From Leucaena leucocephala (lineage: Eukaryota; Streptophyta; Magnoliopsida; Fabales; Fabaceae): a stretch of 64,000 nt of DNA. Below, one piece after another: positions 13,651 through 25,391 of this stretch (its first letter is position 1; each line of letters starts with the position of its first letter). Both the position numbers and the translations under genes were made by a program. The notes beneath the pieces were generated by a model, which saw only the letters and a program-made list of their open reading frames with translations, was not told where the DNA came from and ran no database searches. The stretch spans positions 11,455,001 to 11,519,000 of the forward strand of contig CM073562.1 in the NCBI GenBank assembly GCA_037074615.1, in the 5' to 3' direction.

Positions 13651-15864
13651 TGCAGGTATGAAACCTACAAATAACAGACTCACGTATAATCTATCGTGAG
13701 TCTGAGACTCATGTATCTCCATCAAGCTCGAGTAACCAAGATGCACCAAGGGCTAACAGTACTGCTGTTAGCAACCAGCGTTCTATATTCTATCCTTTCT
13801 AAAATATTTCCATCATGCATGGGGTTTATTTCACATATAATAATCTCAACCATTTCAATGCCACAACCGTTAGTAAACCATTTTGAATTTCAAAAACCCC
13901 AGCATGTACATTTAAAATCAAATTACTGTGAAAACATATGAAATTCGCATAGGAATGTATTTCATGAATAACATCAGTTCAATGCAACTTTTGCCAAACT
14001 CTTTTCAAAAGATTATTCATTCATTTTCATAAATAATCGTAATTCCTTTGTAACCAATCGAAAGCAAAGCATTTCTAACAATTTAAATCATACTTTCGTA
14101 AAATTTACTTTTCGTAATTCATATTTGAAATTCAACATTTGAAATGACAATGCATTTGAAAATGTAAATTTTAAGGAATATTATTCACTCACCTGGCACG
14201 TTCTAAAACCTTTACCCTATTCAACCAATAACTTTCAATTAAAATCACTTTGAATTCCTTGATATGCTGAAACAATATATTAATATTCTAATCAACATTG
14301 CGACAAAAATAAATCATATTTAACCTAATATTCCCTTTCATTTCATACTTCCAATCAATCACAAAGACGCAATAGATATACTCCTAAGCCATCTACCAAC
14401 TGTCATTGATTAAATCAAATACACATATACCCATACGCTACAAGCTTCCAACCCTCCTAGGTAGTAAGCATTATCCAAGGTCATAATTACTTTTAGGAAA
14501 AATATATCTTATAACATTTCTTTGGTCAAATTTTCCCAAGTTTTTTTGAAAATAAAACGTCCTATAAATTATTATTATTTATCCCTTGCATCAAAAACTA
14601 TTTTCTTTACTTGAAATATGAAAAACTACAAACTTTGATTATGGAAATCTTTAAACCTTGCAATCACATTAAATTTGAATAATCCATACCCTAATATATA
14701 TCTATCTTCCATTGTCTATCCATCGAACACCCTTAATGAAAACCCATAGACAATTAGATTCATCATTTCTTTCACTATTTCCATTTAATCAGTGATTTCC
14801 TTTCCTTAGCTTTAGTTCCACCATTCTTTAATGCCTCCCAAAACCTCAACACAAATCAAATCATTCTTGATCTATCACTTCAACTACTTACATACCATTA
14901 ACCATTCAATCCAATCACTTCATATCTAGGATGGAATTATCATTTCAAAGACATTATTCATAAAATCCTTACTAACAACAAGCATTCCTTTTAACAACAG
15001 CTTCTAATGATCATTGTGTATTCTCGACAGAAAATAGGGCAGCCAATAGAAATTTAATACAACACACTACAAATCCTAATTGAGTGCAGAAATTACTTGC
15101 TTACCCTGCTTCACATCACCAGAAAGTCCCCAATACAACACGGTATCCTAACACCTAAACTCGCAACCTCAACTTGGCAACATTCAAGGTTCAGTCGGTT
15201 GACACCCATAATAGAGCAAAACTCGAATGAAATCTCAACATCCATCCCTATGATTCAATCATAAAATCAGAAACTCAACTAATCGATGACCCCATCCCCA
15301 AATCCAGAGTGACAAAAATATAGTGAAGAAGCAAACCTCCTGAACCTTAGTGACAACAACCCCCTTGGCGACTCGGTTGCAAAATAGAGCATAACTAACT
15401 GCGTAATCAGATGGTTGCAGACACCAACTCAGGCAACCATAAACAAAAGGGGTGGGAACTTAAAGATTTGCTATAGTACCAGAGCTCCCTCAACAGTGAC
15501 AACCCAAAGCGTGACTGTGGCAATAACTCAAACAAAGACGCGAAGCCTTACCCCATAATCCCTCTATTTTTACTCTCATTTCCCCATAATTGACTGAAAT
15601 AGAGGAGACCTAAAATAGCGCTACAGAGGAGTGATGACTGTCGATGATGATGGAACACACGGAAGGATACTAGCAGAAGGAAAGCTTCAGTACACGGCAT
15701 CGATGTCTTAAAGACTTCACCTCTGCGCTCACCCTGCTCCCTTCTGTGCTACTGATGAAAACTCAGAGAGGAATGAAGAATGTACAGGGTATGAAAGGTT
15801 TAATGGGGGAAGGGGTAAATGGTAATTTCACGTGCTAGAAAAATAAAAGAAATCCACACTTGCC

Positions 15865-15945
15865 GCAGTGGCCATGGTTTAAACCTGAGATCTCCCACTT
15901 CATGCCTGCTAATGACCACTCTTCTAACCTACTCTCAATGAAATT
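15865..15945 (-). other. tRNA-like segment with pol III A and B box resemblance (LTR copy 1)
   Basis: On the minus strand a degraded A-box-like TTAGAAGAGTGGTCA is followed after about 30 nt by GGTTTAAACC at 15876-15885, resembling the B box consensus GGTTCGAANCC. It lies about 75-150 bp inside the LTR start. The better preserved copy is in the other LTR. It may be a SINE head captured by the LTR family. Confidence 0.5.
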
Positions 15946-16018
15946 TTTTGCACCCAATATACCTATATCTTTTGGTTAAGATTTTTTTAAAAAAAGTAAG
16001 AATTCCTGGGCCATAACA

Positions 16019-16033
16019 TTCTTCCCCTCTTAA
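16019..16033 (-). promoter_or_regulatory. Polypurine tract of the G2 element
   Basis: The plus-strand TTCTTCCCCTCTTAA is AAGAGGGGAAGAA on the minus strand, immediately before the minus-strand LTR start TGTTATGG at 16018. Confidence 0.85.
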
Positions 16034-16069
16034 GAAATTCAGTCCTCCGAATTTAAAAATATGCAAACC

Positions 16070-16480
16070 TTAGCTCTCAAATAAATACGGGTACTAAATC
16101 CGCATCTCATTCTCCATTTCCCAAGTAGCTTCCACCTCTGAATGATTACACCAAAACACTTTCATTGAATGAATCTATTTTGATCTTAATTTCTTCACTC
16201 ATCTATCAATAATAGCTATAAGATATTTATCATATGACAAATCTTTGTTCACCTGAACCTCTTGATATTCTACAACATGAAATGGATCATATAAGTACTT
16301 TCGCAGCATTGATACATGAAACACCAGATAAATTCCTGATAATTTTAGTAGTAAGGCTAATTGATCGGCTACTGCACTTACTTTATCCAAAATCTTAAAG
16401 GGACTAATAAACCTCAGACTCAACTTGCCTTTCTTACCAAATCTCATGACCCCTTTCATTGACGACACCCTTACGCTTTA
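16070..16480 (-). pseudogene. Ty3/gypsy pol, C-terminal end of integrase (remnant)
   Basis: The longest open part (16199-16468) shows the signature of the C-terminal integrase region of plant gypsy elements: a GKKGKLS run, FKILDKV, then VFHVSMLRKY and the DPFHVVEY segment. The frame continues after a TGA at 16199 with two further stops to a TAA at 16070, including EVEATWE, which resembles the usual EEATWE motif at the end of these polyproteins. Protease, reverse transcriptase, RNase H and the integrase core are absent. The fragment is bounded on its 5' side by the nested G1 LTR at 16481. It cannot encode a working protein. Confidence 0.85.
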
Positions 16481-19400
16481 TGTCATATCCTATTTTTTTC
16501 CTATCTGTATAATACTAATAGTGGAAAGAGGTTTGAAAATGATTATGACGATGATCAGAAGAAATAATGACGGTTAGATGAGTCTTGAAGGAAGAAGAAG
16601 ACTAAAATGAAAATTAGAAAAGGTTGAAGGCTAAAAATAAAAGTAGAAATAAAAGTTGAGCCAAAAGTGGTAATTATCAAAAGTTAAGGGATTTAAATAT
16701 AATTTATCAAAAGTTCAACGGCAAAAATATAATTATGAGAAAGTTGAGCTAGAAAAGGCCTAAAAATGTCAAGAATCAGATTAGTCCCAGATTTTACCAG
16801 TAAGTAGAGAAAATTATTTTGATCAGTTTGACACAACACATAATTTTGATATGAGGTCCCAAAAAATTTATATTAATTTATGAAGAAAGGAAAATTAATG
16901 TAGTATTCTCTGGACCTCAGAATCAGATGAAATTTGGTAATAAATTCCTATAATTAATTTAAGAATTTTTAAAACTGACAAAGCTCAAAAAGGAGTTCTA
17001 AAGAATTTAAAGTGGATTAAAATACCCGATGAATAGGTTTTAGAGGTATTTCTTAGGAATCGAGCCCATAAAGGTAGTGAACTATGTAGAGGGCCCAGAA
17101 TGGTGCCTTATAGGCCCAGAGATATTTTTATATAAGTATGTGAGCCAGAGCTAATAAAGACTGGAAAAAATATAAAATTACAAAAATATCACTGAAGGTA
17201 TGCCACTGTATTGTGTCATTGAGTCAGAGTTAGATGAAGGGCATTTTGATCATTTGGACAAGTCAAAAATGTCTAGACAAGTATAGGAGTGATTAGTCAG
17301 TATCAGTATATGCTCTGATAAGAAGTAAAAAGGTGTAAAATGACATTTATGCCCTTATGATTAATATAGGGTAAGACAGTGAACCAAGGGCATTTTAGTC
17401 ATTTTCCAAGGGATCTATAATTATGTTTTGACCCAGTCCAAGAATGTCAATGGTAGAAAGAATCTGGATACTAGACTTAAGGTTAGACAATATATTATAG
17501 AATCTCAAAAAACTTAGAGTTATAAAATAGTCTGGTTTTTAGGGAATCTGACAGAGCCGGTACTGGATTGGACTGGAATTTTTCCAAAAGTCTCCCCCAT
17601 TGGAATTTTTCCACCTAGCCTTATGAAGTGTCCCTTGATGATGTCATGGATGATGTCATAAATCTCTTTTTAAAAAAGTAAAATCCAAGATTAAACGTGA
17701 GCCATTACATCAAATAGTACACAAACTAATCTTGGCCATTGATTTCCCATGAGATTTTTCTATAAATACCCCCTTAAATCTGAACCAAACTATGAGCATG
17801 AGAACCTTGGGGAAAATCTTGCAAAATGGAAACTCAAGCCAAAACAAAGAAGATTCAAGGTACTAAAGTTCAAGCAAGCTAAAGATTAAAGGTAAGCAAT
17901 CTATCCTAACTTATTTTTCTTTGATTTGGGAGGTTGAACTTAAGGTTTTCATGGAGAAAAATTGAGTTTTCTATAAGGTTTTGTGCTGTCTAAAACTGTT
18001 AATATGAAAGGAGAAAGAAGAAATTAAAGTTAGAGATTTATGATTGAAACTTAAACAAGCTAGTTAACTGATTGGTTGTTGAATCAAGTTGATATTCTTG
18101 ACTTTGTCATGGGTGAACCTATTCGGTCTACACTGTTCATGATGGAAAGAAAAGGAATTTCAATGATTTAATGCTTTCATTGAATTTATATGATAATTTT
18201 GTGTAGGATTGGAAATGTTTTGAACCTTGGAAGCATTGAAATTCTAAGATTGTAGTTTTTAAAATTCTTCTGTTTACAGTTCACTCACATGAACAGTGAT
18301 TAGGATTTCATGATTTTGAAGATTACAATAGTTTTAAAATGAAAAGTTGTGTGGGATAAAGTGGAGAAACAAGTACAAGAAGCATTAGAATCAAAATAAG
18401 AATTTTTGAAGGAGTTATGTGCATGTTTCAGTTCTGTATAGCAGGCCATGAAGGAGCTAGAATTTCATGATTCTAAACTCATAAATGGGTTCAAAAGATG
18501 AAATTGTATAGGGTAAAGTCAAGACATCAATTGATTCAAAGGCCAAATCCATTAGTTATGATTAACGAAAGTTAAGGTAGTTAAGTGAGCTTAATGTTCA
18601 AGAAGAAGTTATGTTAGTCAAAGTTTAATACTCAAGGAAATTAGATGATGATGGATGAATGGTTATGTGATGTTAGGGATTAATTGATATGCTCCAAAAG
18701 AGGCAGCCACATATCCATGAGAAGTGAAAAGAAAGAGGCAAGATTAAAGTGAAAGAAGTCAAGTATATGAGGTGGTAAACTTATCCTAAACTTATATGCA
18801 TTGAATGTTATACTTGATTGTGCTATGGCTATGTTGAATTGTGTTGCATATGAGCTTATGTATGAAGCTCTATTTCTATGATTACTTTGGTCAATTGTAT
18901 TTCATATATTATATGGAAGCATGCACATTACACAATGCTAATACTTTCACAAGCAAGCACAAGTATTTACATTAATGCATGCATTATTTAGTACAGTTTG
19001 CTACTGAGATTTCTCCATAAATCTCATCCCCTTCCATGTAATTCTAATCCCACAGGTCTATTAATGATGAAAGAGGGTTGAAGAAGCATGAAGAGGAGCT
19101 AGGGATTGGATAGTATAAATGCTATGTGAAGAATTGCTAGATGTAATGCTAATATTTGACCAATGCAAGTAGTGATGATTATGATGTAATAAAAAATAGT
19201 AAATGATGAGATAAATGTATGAAATTTTATATACATTTAGTTAACATGCCAAGTTTTATTTTGATACCAAGAATGCCTTATTTGGATGTATATACAAAGA
19301 CATTGAATTTTCCATAGTAAGGGACTAGAATCTGTTTTTAGAATTTTTGACCAAATAAATAGCAATATTTGATGAATAAACTGTATTAATTGGCTAAGCA

Positions 19401-19652
19401 TTTGGTTTGGAAATTATTTTTCCTTAAATTTCAAGATTTTATCTTCATGTAGCTTTTTCAACCACTCCATTTCAATTTTTGTAGAATTAATTATGATTTT
19501 TTGAAGTTCGTTGCGTAATTTAGAATACCATATAAACAATAACCCGAGAAAAAGAAAAATTATAGATTTAGCTAATAAACTTTCAAAGTCTTGTAAGTGG
19601 TTCTAAATGCTACTGGATGATCCTTAAGATGTATGAAAGTAAGGATGTTTCA
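16481..19652 (+). mobile_element. Gypsy G1 5' LTR
   Basis: It starts TGTCATATCC and ends GGATGTTTCA, 3172 bp. It is followed by a primer binding site. It aligns in order with the LTRs at 2139-8438 and 3925-7076, including GCCGGTACTGG at about 17554, a TATA box near 17761 and the AATAATTTC-type late segments. Confidence 0.9.
17759..17772 (+). promoter_or_regulatory. TATA box of the G1 5' LTR
   Basis: TTCTATAAATACCCCC lies about 1.28 kb into the LTR. The equivalent spot in the LTR at 2139 reads CTCTAAATAAACCCCC (near 3415), a damaged version, which supports a promoter at this position. Confidence 0.6.
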
Positions 19653-19654
19653 TT

Positions 19655-19668
19655 TGGGTATTAGAGAA
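19655..19668 (+). promoter_or_regulatory. Primer binding site of G1 (initiator tRNA-Met type, degraded)
   Basis: TGGGTATTAGAG, two bases after the LTR end, resembles TGGTATCAGAGC, the usual plant sequence complementary to the initiator tRNA-Met 3' end. Confidence 0.7.
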
Positions 19669-19989
19669 GAAGTTTTTGGCATGATTTAAGATAGTTCCCA
19701 GACCTTAACTCTTAATATTAAGTACTTTGTTAAGTTAGGATATTTATTGGGATAGTTAGCATTGCTTAATTAAGCAAAAATTGTAAGACTAGATATGGGA
19801 TTTCATAAAGTTAAATTAGAGGCTTTGGTTAATAAGGGAAACCCCAGGCCAGTAGTAATATATGAAGATGATGTACATCCAGACTCTGAGCATCACTCCA
19901 CAATGAAGAGAGTTCAAATGAGAGTATAGGGGATCAGTCAGAGAAGTCTATAGTGAAATATCCCATAAATGTTTTTATAAACTCAAACT

Positions 19990-20589
19990 TACAGTCTGGA
20001 GGTCATGTAGAGATTCATCCTGAAGCTGTGTATATACCAGATGATATTTAGTCTAGTGACTCTACAGTATGAGTTTATTGGAGTGCCCTCTAACCCTGAT
20101 GTAAGATTTAGTCCTTGGATGAAAGGATAGATTACAACTGAGGAAGTTGATTATTGGTACTAAATTATACGTAGACCAGATATTATTCCTCCTCCACTAG
20201 AGCTTGAGGATAGAATTGTTATAAGTAATATACCACAGTCCTCTAATTCAGACATATAATCAGAGTTTATGATAGTTCATGTCCATTCCCAAAGTCCAGG
20301 AATATGTGACTTTATAGTGAAAGATCAGTGTGATATTCTTGGTCTTGGTCAACACCAGCCTTCTTTATTAAAGACAAATAATATTAATCATATCAGTCTC
20401 AAGAAAACTGTGGAGAGTGAATTACTCAGTCTAGGTCACGGGATAGATAGAAGTAAAGATCAAGAGCAGTCAATTTATCTGCAATTCCTCATTGCCGTGG
20501 CAAGGATGATAAACAGATATACAGTAGAGTGCATTAACCTAAATCAAGTTTATACTCTAGAAGACTGGCATGAGATGGTAGTAAGTTAG
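19990..20589 (+). pseudogene. Broken open frame in the G1 interior, product unknown
   Basis: The open part (20269-20589, 106 codons from ATG) is preceded in the same frame by coding-like sequence interrupted by stops, including TAA at 20257-20259, TAA near 20161 and TAG near 20127. The downstream part is rich in hydrophobic and acidic residues and contains ICDFIVKDQCDILGLG and YTLEDWHEMVVS. I recognise no gag, zinc knuckle, protease or polymerase motif. Its place near the 5' end of the interior is that of gag, so a diverged gag-like or accessory protein is possible, but that is inference from position only. Confidence 0.4.
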
Positions 20590-21049
20590 GTATTGCTATA
20601 TACCCCTACATGGCATGTAGAGCTAAGCGAGTTTTTGGCAAATGATCTACCAGTTGATATATAGGGGTGGCACTTCTATATGTAAAAGTATGTGCATTTT
20701 ATAATTCCCTAGAAAAGAATATAAAAAGAGATGAGGGGTAATGTAAACATATAAACATGGTAGAGTAAAGTAATTACTCATATGTATGATAGTTACAATG
20801 CACCCCAAATATGTAATTGACATGTATGTAATGTATGTACAAATGCTATTGTGATATGAAATATGAAGTTTTGTGTGATATAATGAAATGATAGTTGTTT
20901 GAACATTTATGTGAATATGTTCTTTATTTAATTTAATTATGATATATAGATATGAATGAGTTTTAATTGACTCATATTTATCAAAATTAAGAACATTATA
21001 AGTGAATATTTAGAAAAAGCTTTGCCAAGATGCAATGTGAAGCAATTTA

Positions 21050-21275
21050 GGTTGTGACGAATATTTATGGAAGCTTTTGGTCATGACGAGTAAAGACCAT
21101 TGGTCATGACAAGAAGCTCCAGAGTTGTCAGGTCACGACAGAAGATAACCTATGGTTGTGACTGAATAACACAGAGTTACCACGTCGTGACGAGTAAGTT
21201 GAGAAGGTCGCGACTAAAGTTTACAGAGAATATGAGACGCAACAAGCCAGTACTCAGGTTGTGACTAGAATGCAC
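21050..21275 (+). repeat. Interspersed GGTYRYGAC motif cluster in the G1 interior
   Basis: Eight occurrences of a 9 bp motif close to GGTCGYGAC lie every 20-50 bp, for example GGTTGTGAC near 21054, GGTCATGAC near 21079 and 21101, GGTCACGAC near 21131 and GGTCGCGAC near 21207. Most differences are C/T or G/A, as expected from decay of methylated CpG. Confidence 0.6.
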
Positions 21276-21495
21276 AGAGACCTGATGACAAGAATAAAGA
21301 TGCTAACCTCACTAAAGTTTATTAGTTAAAGGTTTAGCTCAGCATGCAGGCAAGCTAAATAGTACGATGCATTGAGATACAGAAGATTGGTTTAAGAAAA
21401 TATTCAGAAGTAGATCCTCTGTATGATCATCAGGAGTTGATCTACATTACAAAAGACTTAGTGCAACTAGTCTTTACTAAACAGAATAATAAGAA

Positions 21496-21575
21496 GTTAT
21501 AATAAGATTTGCTTAAGAGCCTAATAAGATTTGCTTAAGAGCCTAATAGTTATAATAAGAAGTTATAATAAGAAG
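21496..21575 (+). repeat. Short tandem duplications
   Basis: TTTGCTTAAGAGCCTAATA is repeated twice, followed by two copies of TTATAATAAGAAG. They are simple local duplications in the G1 interior. Confidence 0.7.
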
Positions 21576-22466
21576 GTTAAATACGTGATGACTAATAGAT
21601 AAAAAGTTAATATTCCTAAAACAGAGGGATCCCAGCATAAAGAGACAGTAAACTAGCAGACCTAGGGTAGAGCACCCTAGAGAACAGAAATAGTAGTGCT
21701 AAATGATGAATGAGATCCATGTGGCTTAAAGTAGTCAGGATCCAAAGATAGGCTAGAAATGAACCACAGTCTAGTCCAGAAAAGAGCAGACTGAGACTGA
21801 CAAATAGAAAAAGTTAAGAGATAGTATAGAGATATAAAAGTTACTCCATATAGATGGAGATTTATCCGCTCACCTGAGAAGTTTTTCTTGAATAATCTAC
21901 GAGAAACCTTCCTCTCAATTAAATAGAGATGAGCGTAAAGTTAAGGGTTAAAGTAAGGGAAAGAGAAACTATTTGATGAATACTTAGCCGAGTTCATCCA
22001 TATAAACATTAAGGCTTAATAAGAGACACTTTCTCGCCTTTTAGTAATCTAGGAGGATAAGGGAAAACTTAAAAGTATGAATGGCATAGAGATGTGAGCT
22101 AAACCCTTTCTCAGTTAGCTGAAAGAAAATATCTGATTTAGTTATGGATTATAGTTAGATAATAGTGAGGCCAAGGACACATAAGTCCTTTAGACTAGGG
22201 ACACAGATGTCTTACAGGCGATGAGAGACATTATGATAGAAGGAATATAGCCTAGTAATGTAAAATGGTCTTATATGATAAGCTATCTCAGATTCTTAAA
22301 TGAATAAATAGGATATTGGAGATGTAAGTTAAAGATAAATTACCTCAAAAATTTCTTGAGGATTAGTGGAAAGAGATATATGCAAGATAAGAAAAAGAAG
22401 TTTATGATGTCTAAAGAAAGTAAGGTAGCCACAGGTTCAAAGATAAAGTACTCCCCTATTCCCTAT

Positions 22467-22507
22467 GTAAGAAAGAGTAAAGAAGGGTAAGAAAGAGTAA
22501 AGAAGGG
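22467..22507 (+). repeat. 20 bp tandem duplication
   Basis: GTAAGAAAGAGTAAAGAAGG occurs twice head to tail with no mismatch. Confidence 0.8.
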
Positions 22508-24479
22508 TTGAGTTTATACCCTAGTAAAAGGGTAACATGGCAGCCTAAGTGAGACAAGTAAATGACTCAGGTTCCTGAATAGATGATCAGGACCTGATAG
22601 TTAAGGTGATAAAGGGACAACATGCTTTAAGGTTTATTTAGTTAATTATTTAATTGTAATATGAGTATAAGGAATGGTTGAGCAGATGTATGTGATGATG
22701 ATATGGCTTATGTTGCCATAAGTTATGATGAGAAGTTGCATCTCCTTGTAGTTGTCATATGATGACATGCATGTTAGAGAATACTTAAATGATTGCATCT
22801 CCTTGCATATTATGCATGATAGAGTATGATATGATGAATGAATACTCCCCTCACACAGTACATATATGGTAGAGTATACCAGATGAGAAAGTTATATTGC
22901 TCCCATGCCATACGACATACAATTAAATAATTTAACTTGGTAAGGATGAAACAATAGAAAAGTGATAAACGAGATAATTAGCTAGTTAATTTCCAAATAA
23001 TAGAATGAGAATTTTTTGTCAGACAATAATAGTCAATGGGATAGAGAATGAGATTAAAGATGAGGATTCATAGTGAATGTATAGAATGATTATAGTATTC
23101 AGGACATATCCCTTTAGTAGGGATAAGATACATAAATAATATGCTATGAATATGAAATGAAATAAGAAGCATTTATGAAAGATGATGCAGCTCGAAGAAG
23201 GAGCAGTCTCTATATACTATAAGTTAACATTTTTGCAATAGAGCTAGATTGCTCTTGCGATAGAGTAAGATTACTTTTAAAATAAAGTTAAGAGAATAGA
23301 CAATATAACTCATGTAGAGTAATGACCCTCAGATGGGTTAAATAGATGATGATAGATATGTACATGGTAGAGTCTATGTAGCTCTCTGCAATGTTAAATG
23401 TAGTAAAATTATAAAAGATGAGAATGATATGAGAAATTCCTGAGCGATAAAGGAAATGAGTAAAATCCTGATAGATAATATTAGCTTCTGTGATGATTTT
23501 TGGGGGAATTATCTTTTGAGTTAATAACTTTATAACTTTGTCAGTTAGTTTAGGTCTTCCAAAGATGAGAATACAATACAACAGAATCGCAGTAGATTCT
23601 GGAGGATTGCAATTATATCCTAGTATGGCTCACAGAGAATAGAATTCTAGGGTTACAGTTAGATCCTGAAGAGGCTTACGGTTGATCGTAGTAGATCCTG
23701 AGAGTCGCAGTAGACCTAGCCTAGAGAAAGAAAGTATTGAGCCATAAGTACAATATTTCTTTAGAAGGAAGAATACCAAGGAAAAGGTTAAGGTAGAAAA
23801 GCTCCACAAGTTGGTTAACTCATAACAGAGAGAGTACCTATGATGTTAATTTCAAATAGCCTTATTACTATCAGGGACTGAACTCAGAATCTTCTTACAC
23901 GCAATAGGAACTAAGTGATTAAAGTTAAAGTGCTAATCGTGAGTACCAAGGATTTTTGAGAATATTTCATAAGATCTGAGAAGTGGTCAAATGAGAATAA
24001 AGAGATCCCTGCGATGAGATTACAGAGAATAAGAATAAGCGACTGGAACCCTTATGTCAAGTCCAAATGAAAAGAATTTGAAAGGAAATATTTAGAAGAA
24101 TTTTCTCAAAAGCTAGCAAAGTTCTCAATTAAAGAAAATGTTTGACGTGTTGTGTCTCATAATACATTATGACAAGGTAAGATGGACCATGATGTAGCCA
24201 GATTTGGCCAGATATGCAATGTACAATATAAAAGATATGTAACGAGATATACTATGAAAAGTACGTAATGCGATACATTATGAGAGATATGTAATATGAT
24301 CCATAATGAGAAATATATATGAAGAAGTATAGTACGAAGTAGCTTTATAGCTAACTATGCAAACAAATAGAGAGGCTCCCTTTCTGAAAGGGATAAGATG
24401 TTTAAATGTTATGTTATAGATGAAATAGTAAGAGAGATCTTTCACTCCTTGCATGAAATGCCAGGTATTATGTTATGTT

Positions 24480-24702
24480 TGTAAAATATCTAAAGCTCCA
24501 AATGTAGAGCAATACAAGCTCCAAGTGTTAGAGTTGTGCAAGCTCCGAGTGTTAGAGCTGTGCATAGTAAGAAAAGAAATGCTTGAGCTCTGATGTTAGA
24601 TCTTTGTATTCATGGGCAATTATGTAGACCTAAGATATGTTGGACAGGTATTATGCATATTAGAGTATATGCTCCTATGTGCTCCTATGTGCTCCTATCT
24701 AG
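24480..24702 (+). repeat. Short tandem repeats in the G1 interior
   Basis: CAAGCTCCAAGTGTTAGAG-like units recur near 24508-24560, and GCTCCTATGT is repeated three times near 24668-24698. No coding frame survives across them. Confidence 0.65.
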
Positions 24703-25249
24703 GAGTAAAGTAAAGAAAGAAAGAATAATGACATAAGTCCTCTCTCTATATAAGTCCTCTCTCTGTATTATGATGAGTTATTAAAGATGATAAGAAGAAC
24801 AAAAATATGATGATATGAAAATAAGAGATAAAGTTTTACTGATGTTTAAAGAATTCCGCTATATACTCATATGAGTAATAAGTGATTGTACTAAGAAGTA
24901 TGATGAGTAGTTAATAGAAATTCTAGAATATAATAGTATACGAAAGAGTTTGATATGAAAGAAATAGACACTACTTATAAGTCTAGTATGGTGAGAAGTC
25001 CATATGTAAATAGATGCAAAGCAAGTAACAAAATGAGGTAGCGTTGAACTCTGATTGAGTTGATTTAGAACATAAGAAAAGTAATAACAGTAATGATATA
25101 AAGATCTGCAGATATAAAAAGTACTCCACTAAAGATATCAAGATAAAAGATAAGAGGTAGATACCCCAATCCTTAGTCAAAAAGTGAGAAAAGAATATCT
25201 ATATAAGATTGTTGACTAAGGTGATGAGTAAATTTCGAGGACAAAATTT

Positions 25250-25267
25250 ATTTTAAGGGAGTAGAAA
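25250..25267 (+). promoter_or_regulatory. Polypurine tract of G1
   Basis: TTTTAAGGGAGTAGAAA precedes the LTR start TATCATATCC at 25268. The preceding CGAGGACAAAATTTATTTT matches the sequence before the other G1 3' LTR at about 2105-2127. Confidence 0.75.
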
Positions 25268-25327
25268 TATCATATCCTAATTTTTCTCTATCTGTAAAAT
25301 CCTGATAGTGGAAAGAGATTTGGAAAT
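25268..25327 (+). mobile_element. Gypsy G1 3' LTR, truncated to about 60 bp
   Basis: It matches the first 60 bp of the 5' LTR through GTGGAAAGAG and then stops. The 14 bp AATTTTTCTCTATC occurs inside the remnant at 25279-25292 and again at 25325-25338 across the junction, which suggests that the deletion endpoint involved this short repeat. Confidence 0.8.
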
Positions 25328-25377
25328 TTTTCTCTATCGAAGTATCCCTGCTCCACTTAGCCATAGAAAAACTTGAG

Positions 25378-25391
25378 CTCTAATACCAAAC
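25378..25391 (-). promoter_or_regulatory. Primer binding site of the G2 element
   Basis: On the minus strand, directly after the LTR end GGACGTGATA, comes GTTTGGTATTAGAGC, close to the tRNA-Met complement TGGTATCAGAGC. Confidence 0.8.

Larger units (their letters stand above)
12853..16018 (-). mobile_element. Gypsy G2 3' LTR
   Basis: On the plus strand it starts TATCACGTCC and ends GGCCATAACA; on its own strand this is TGTTATGGCC to GGACGTGATA. It is 3166 bp long. Compared with the other LTR it keeps about 240 bp (14711-14954) that the other lacks, and lacks about 580 bp that the other has. Both contain a short tandem array and a tRNA-like segment. Confidence 0.9.
20590..25249 (+). other. 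G1 interior without recognisable coding sequence
   Basis: Outside the listed repeats this 4.7 kb is rich in A and G on the plus strand and has stops in every frame. The only frames of about 65-100 codons lie on the minus strand (23288-23581 and 24983-25180) and show no family motif. Confidence 0.6.
16481..25327 (+). mobile_element. Gypsy family G1 element nested in G2, apparently non-autonomous
   Basis: It has a 5' LTR at 16481-19652, primer binding site at about 19655, a 5.6 kb interior, a polypurine tract at about 25250-25267, and only about 60 bp of the 3' LTR. No reverse transcriptase, protease or integrase motif can be recognised in any plus frame of the interior. The only reading of note is a broken frame at 19990-20589. 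Long LTRs with a non-pol interior resemble large non-autonomous LTR derivatives; an autonomous ancestor that has decayed beyond recognition is the alternative. Left flank is CTTTA; no right duplication can be tested because of the truncation. Confidence 0.8.
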
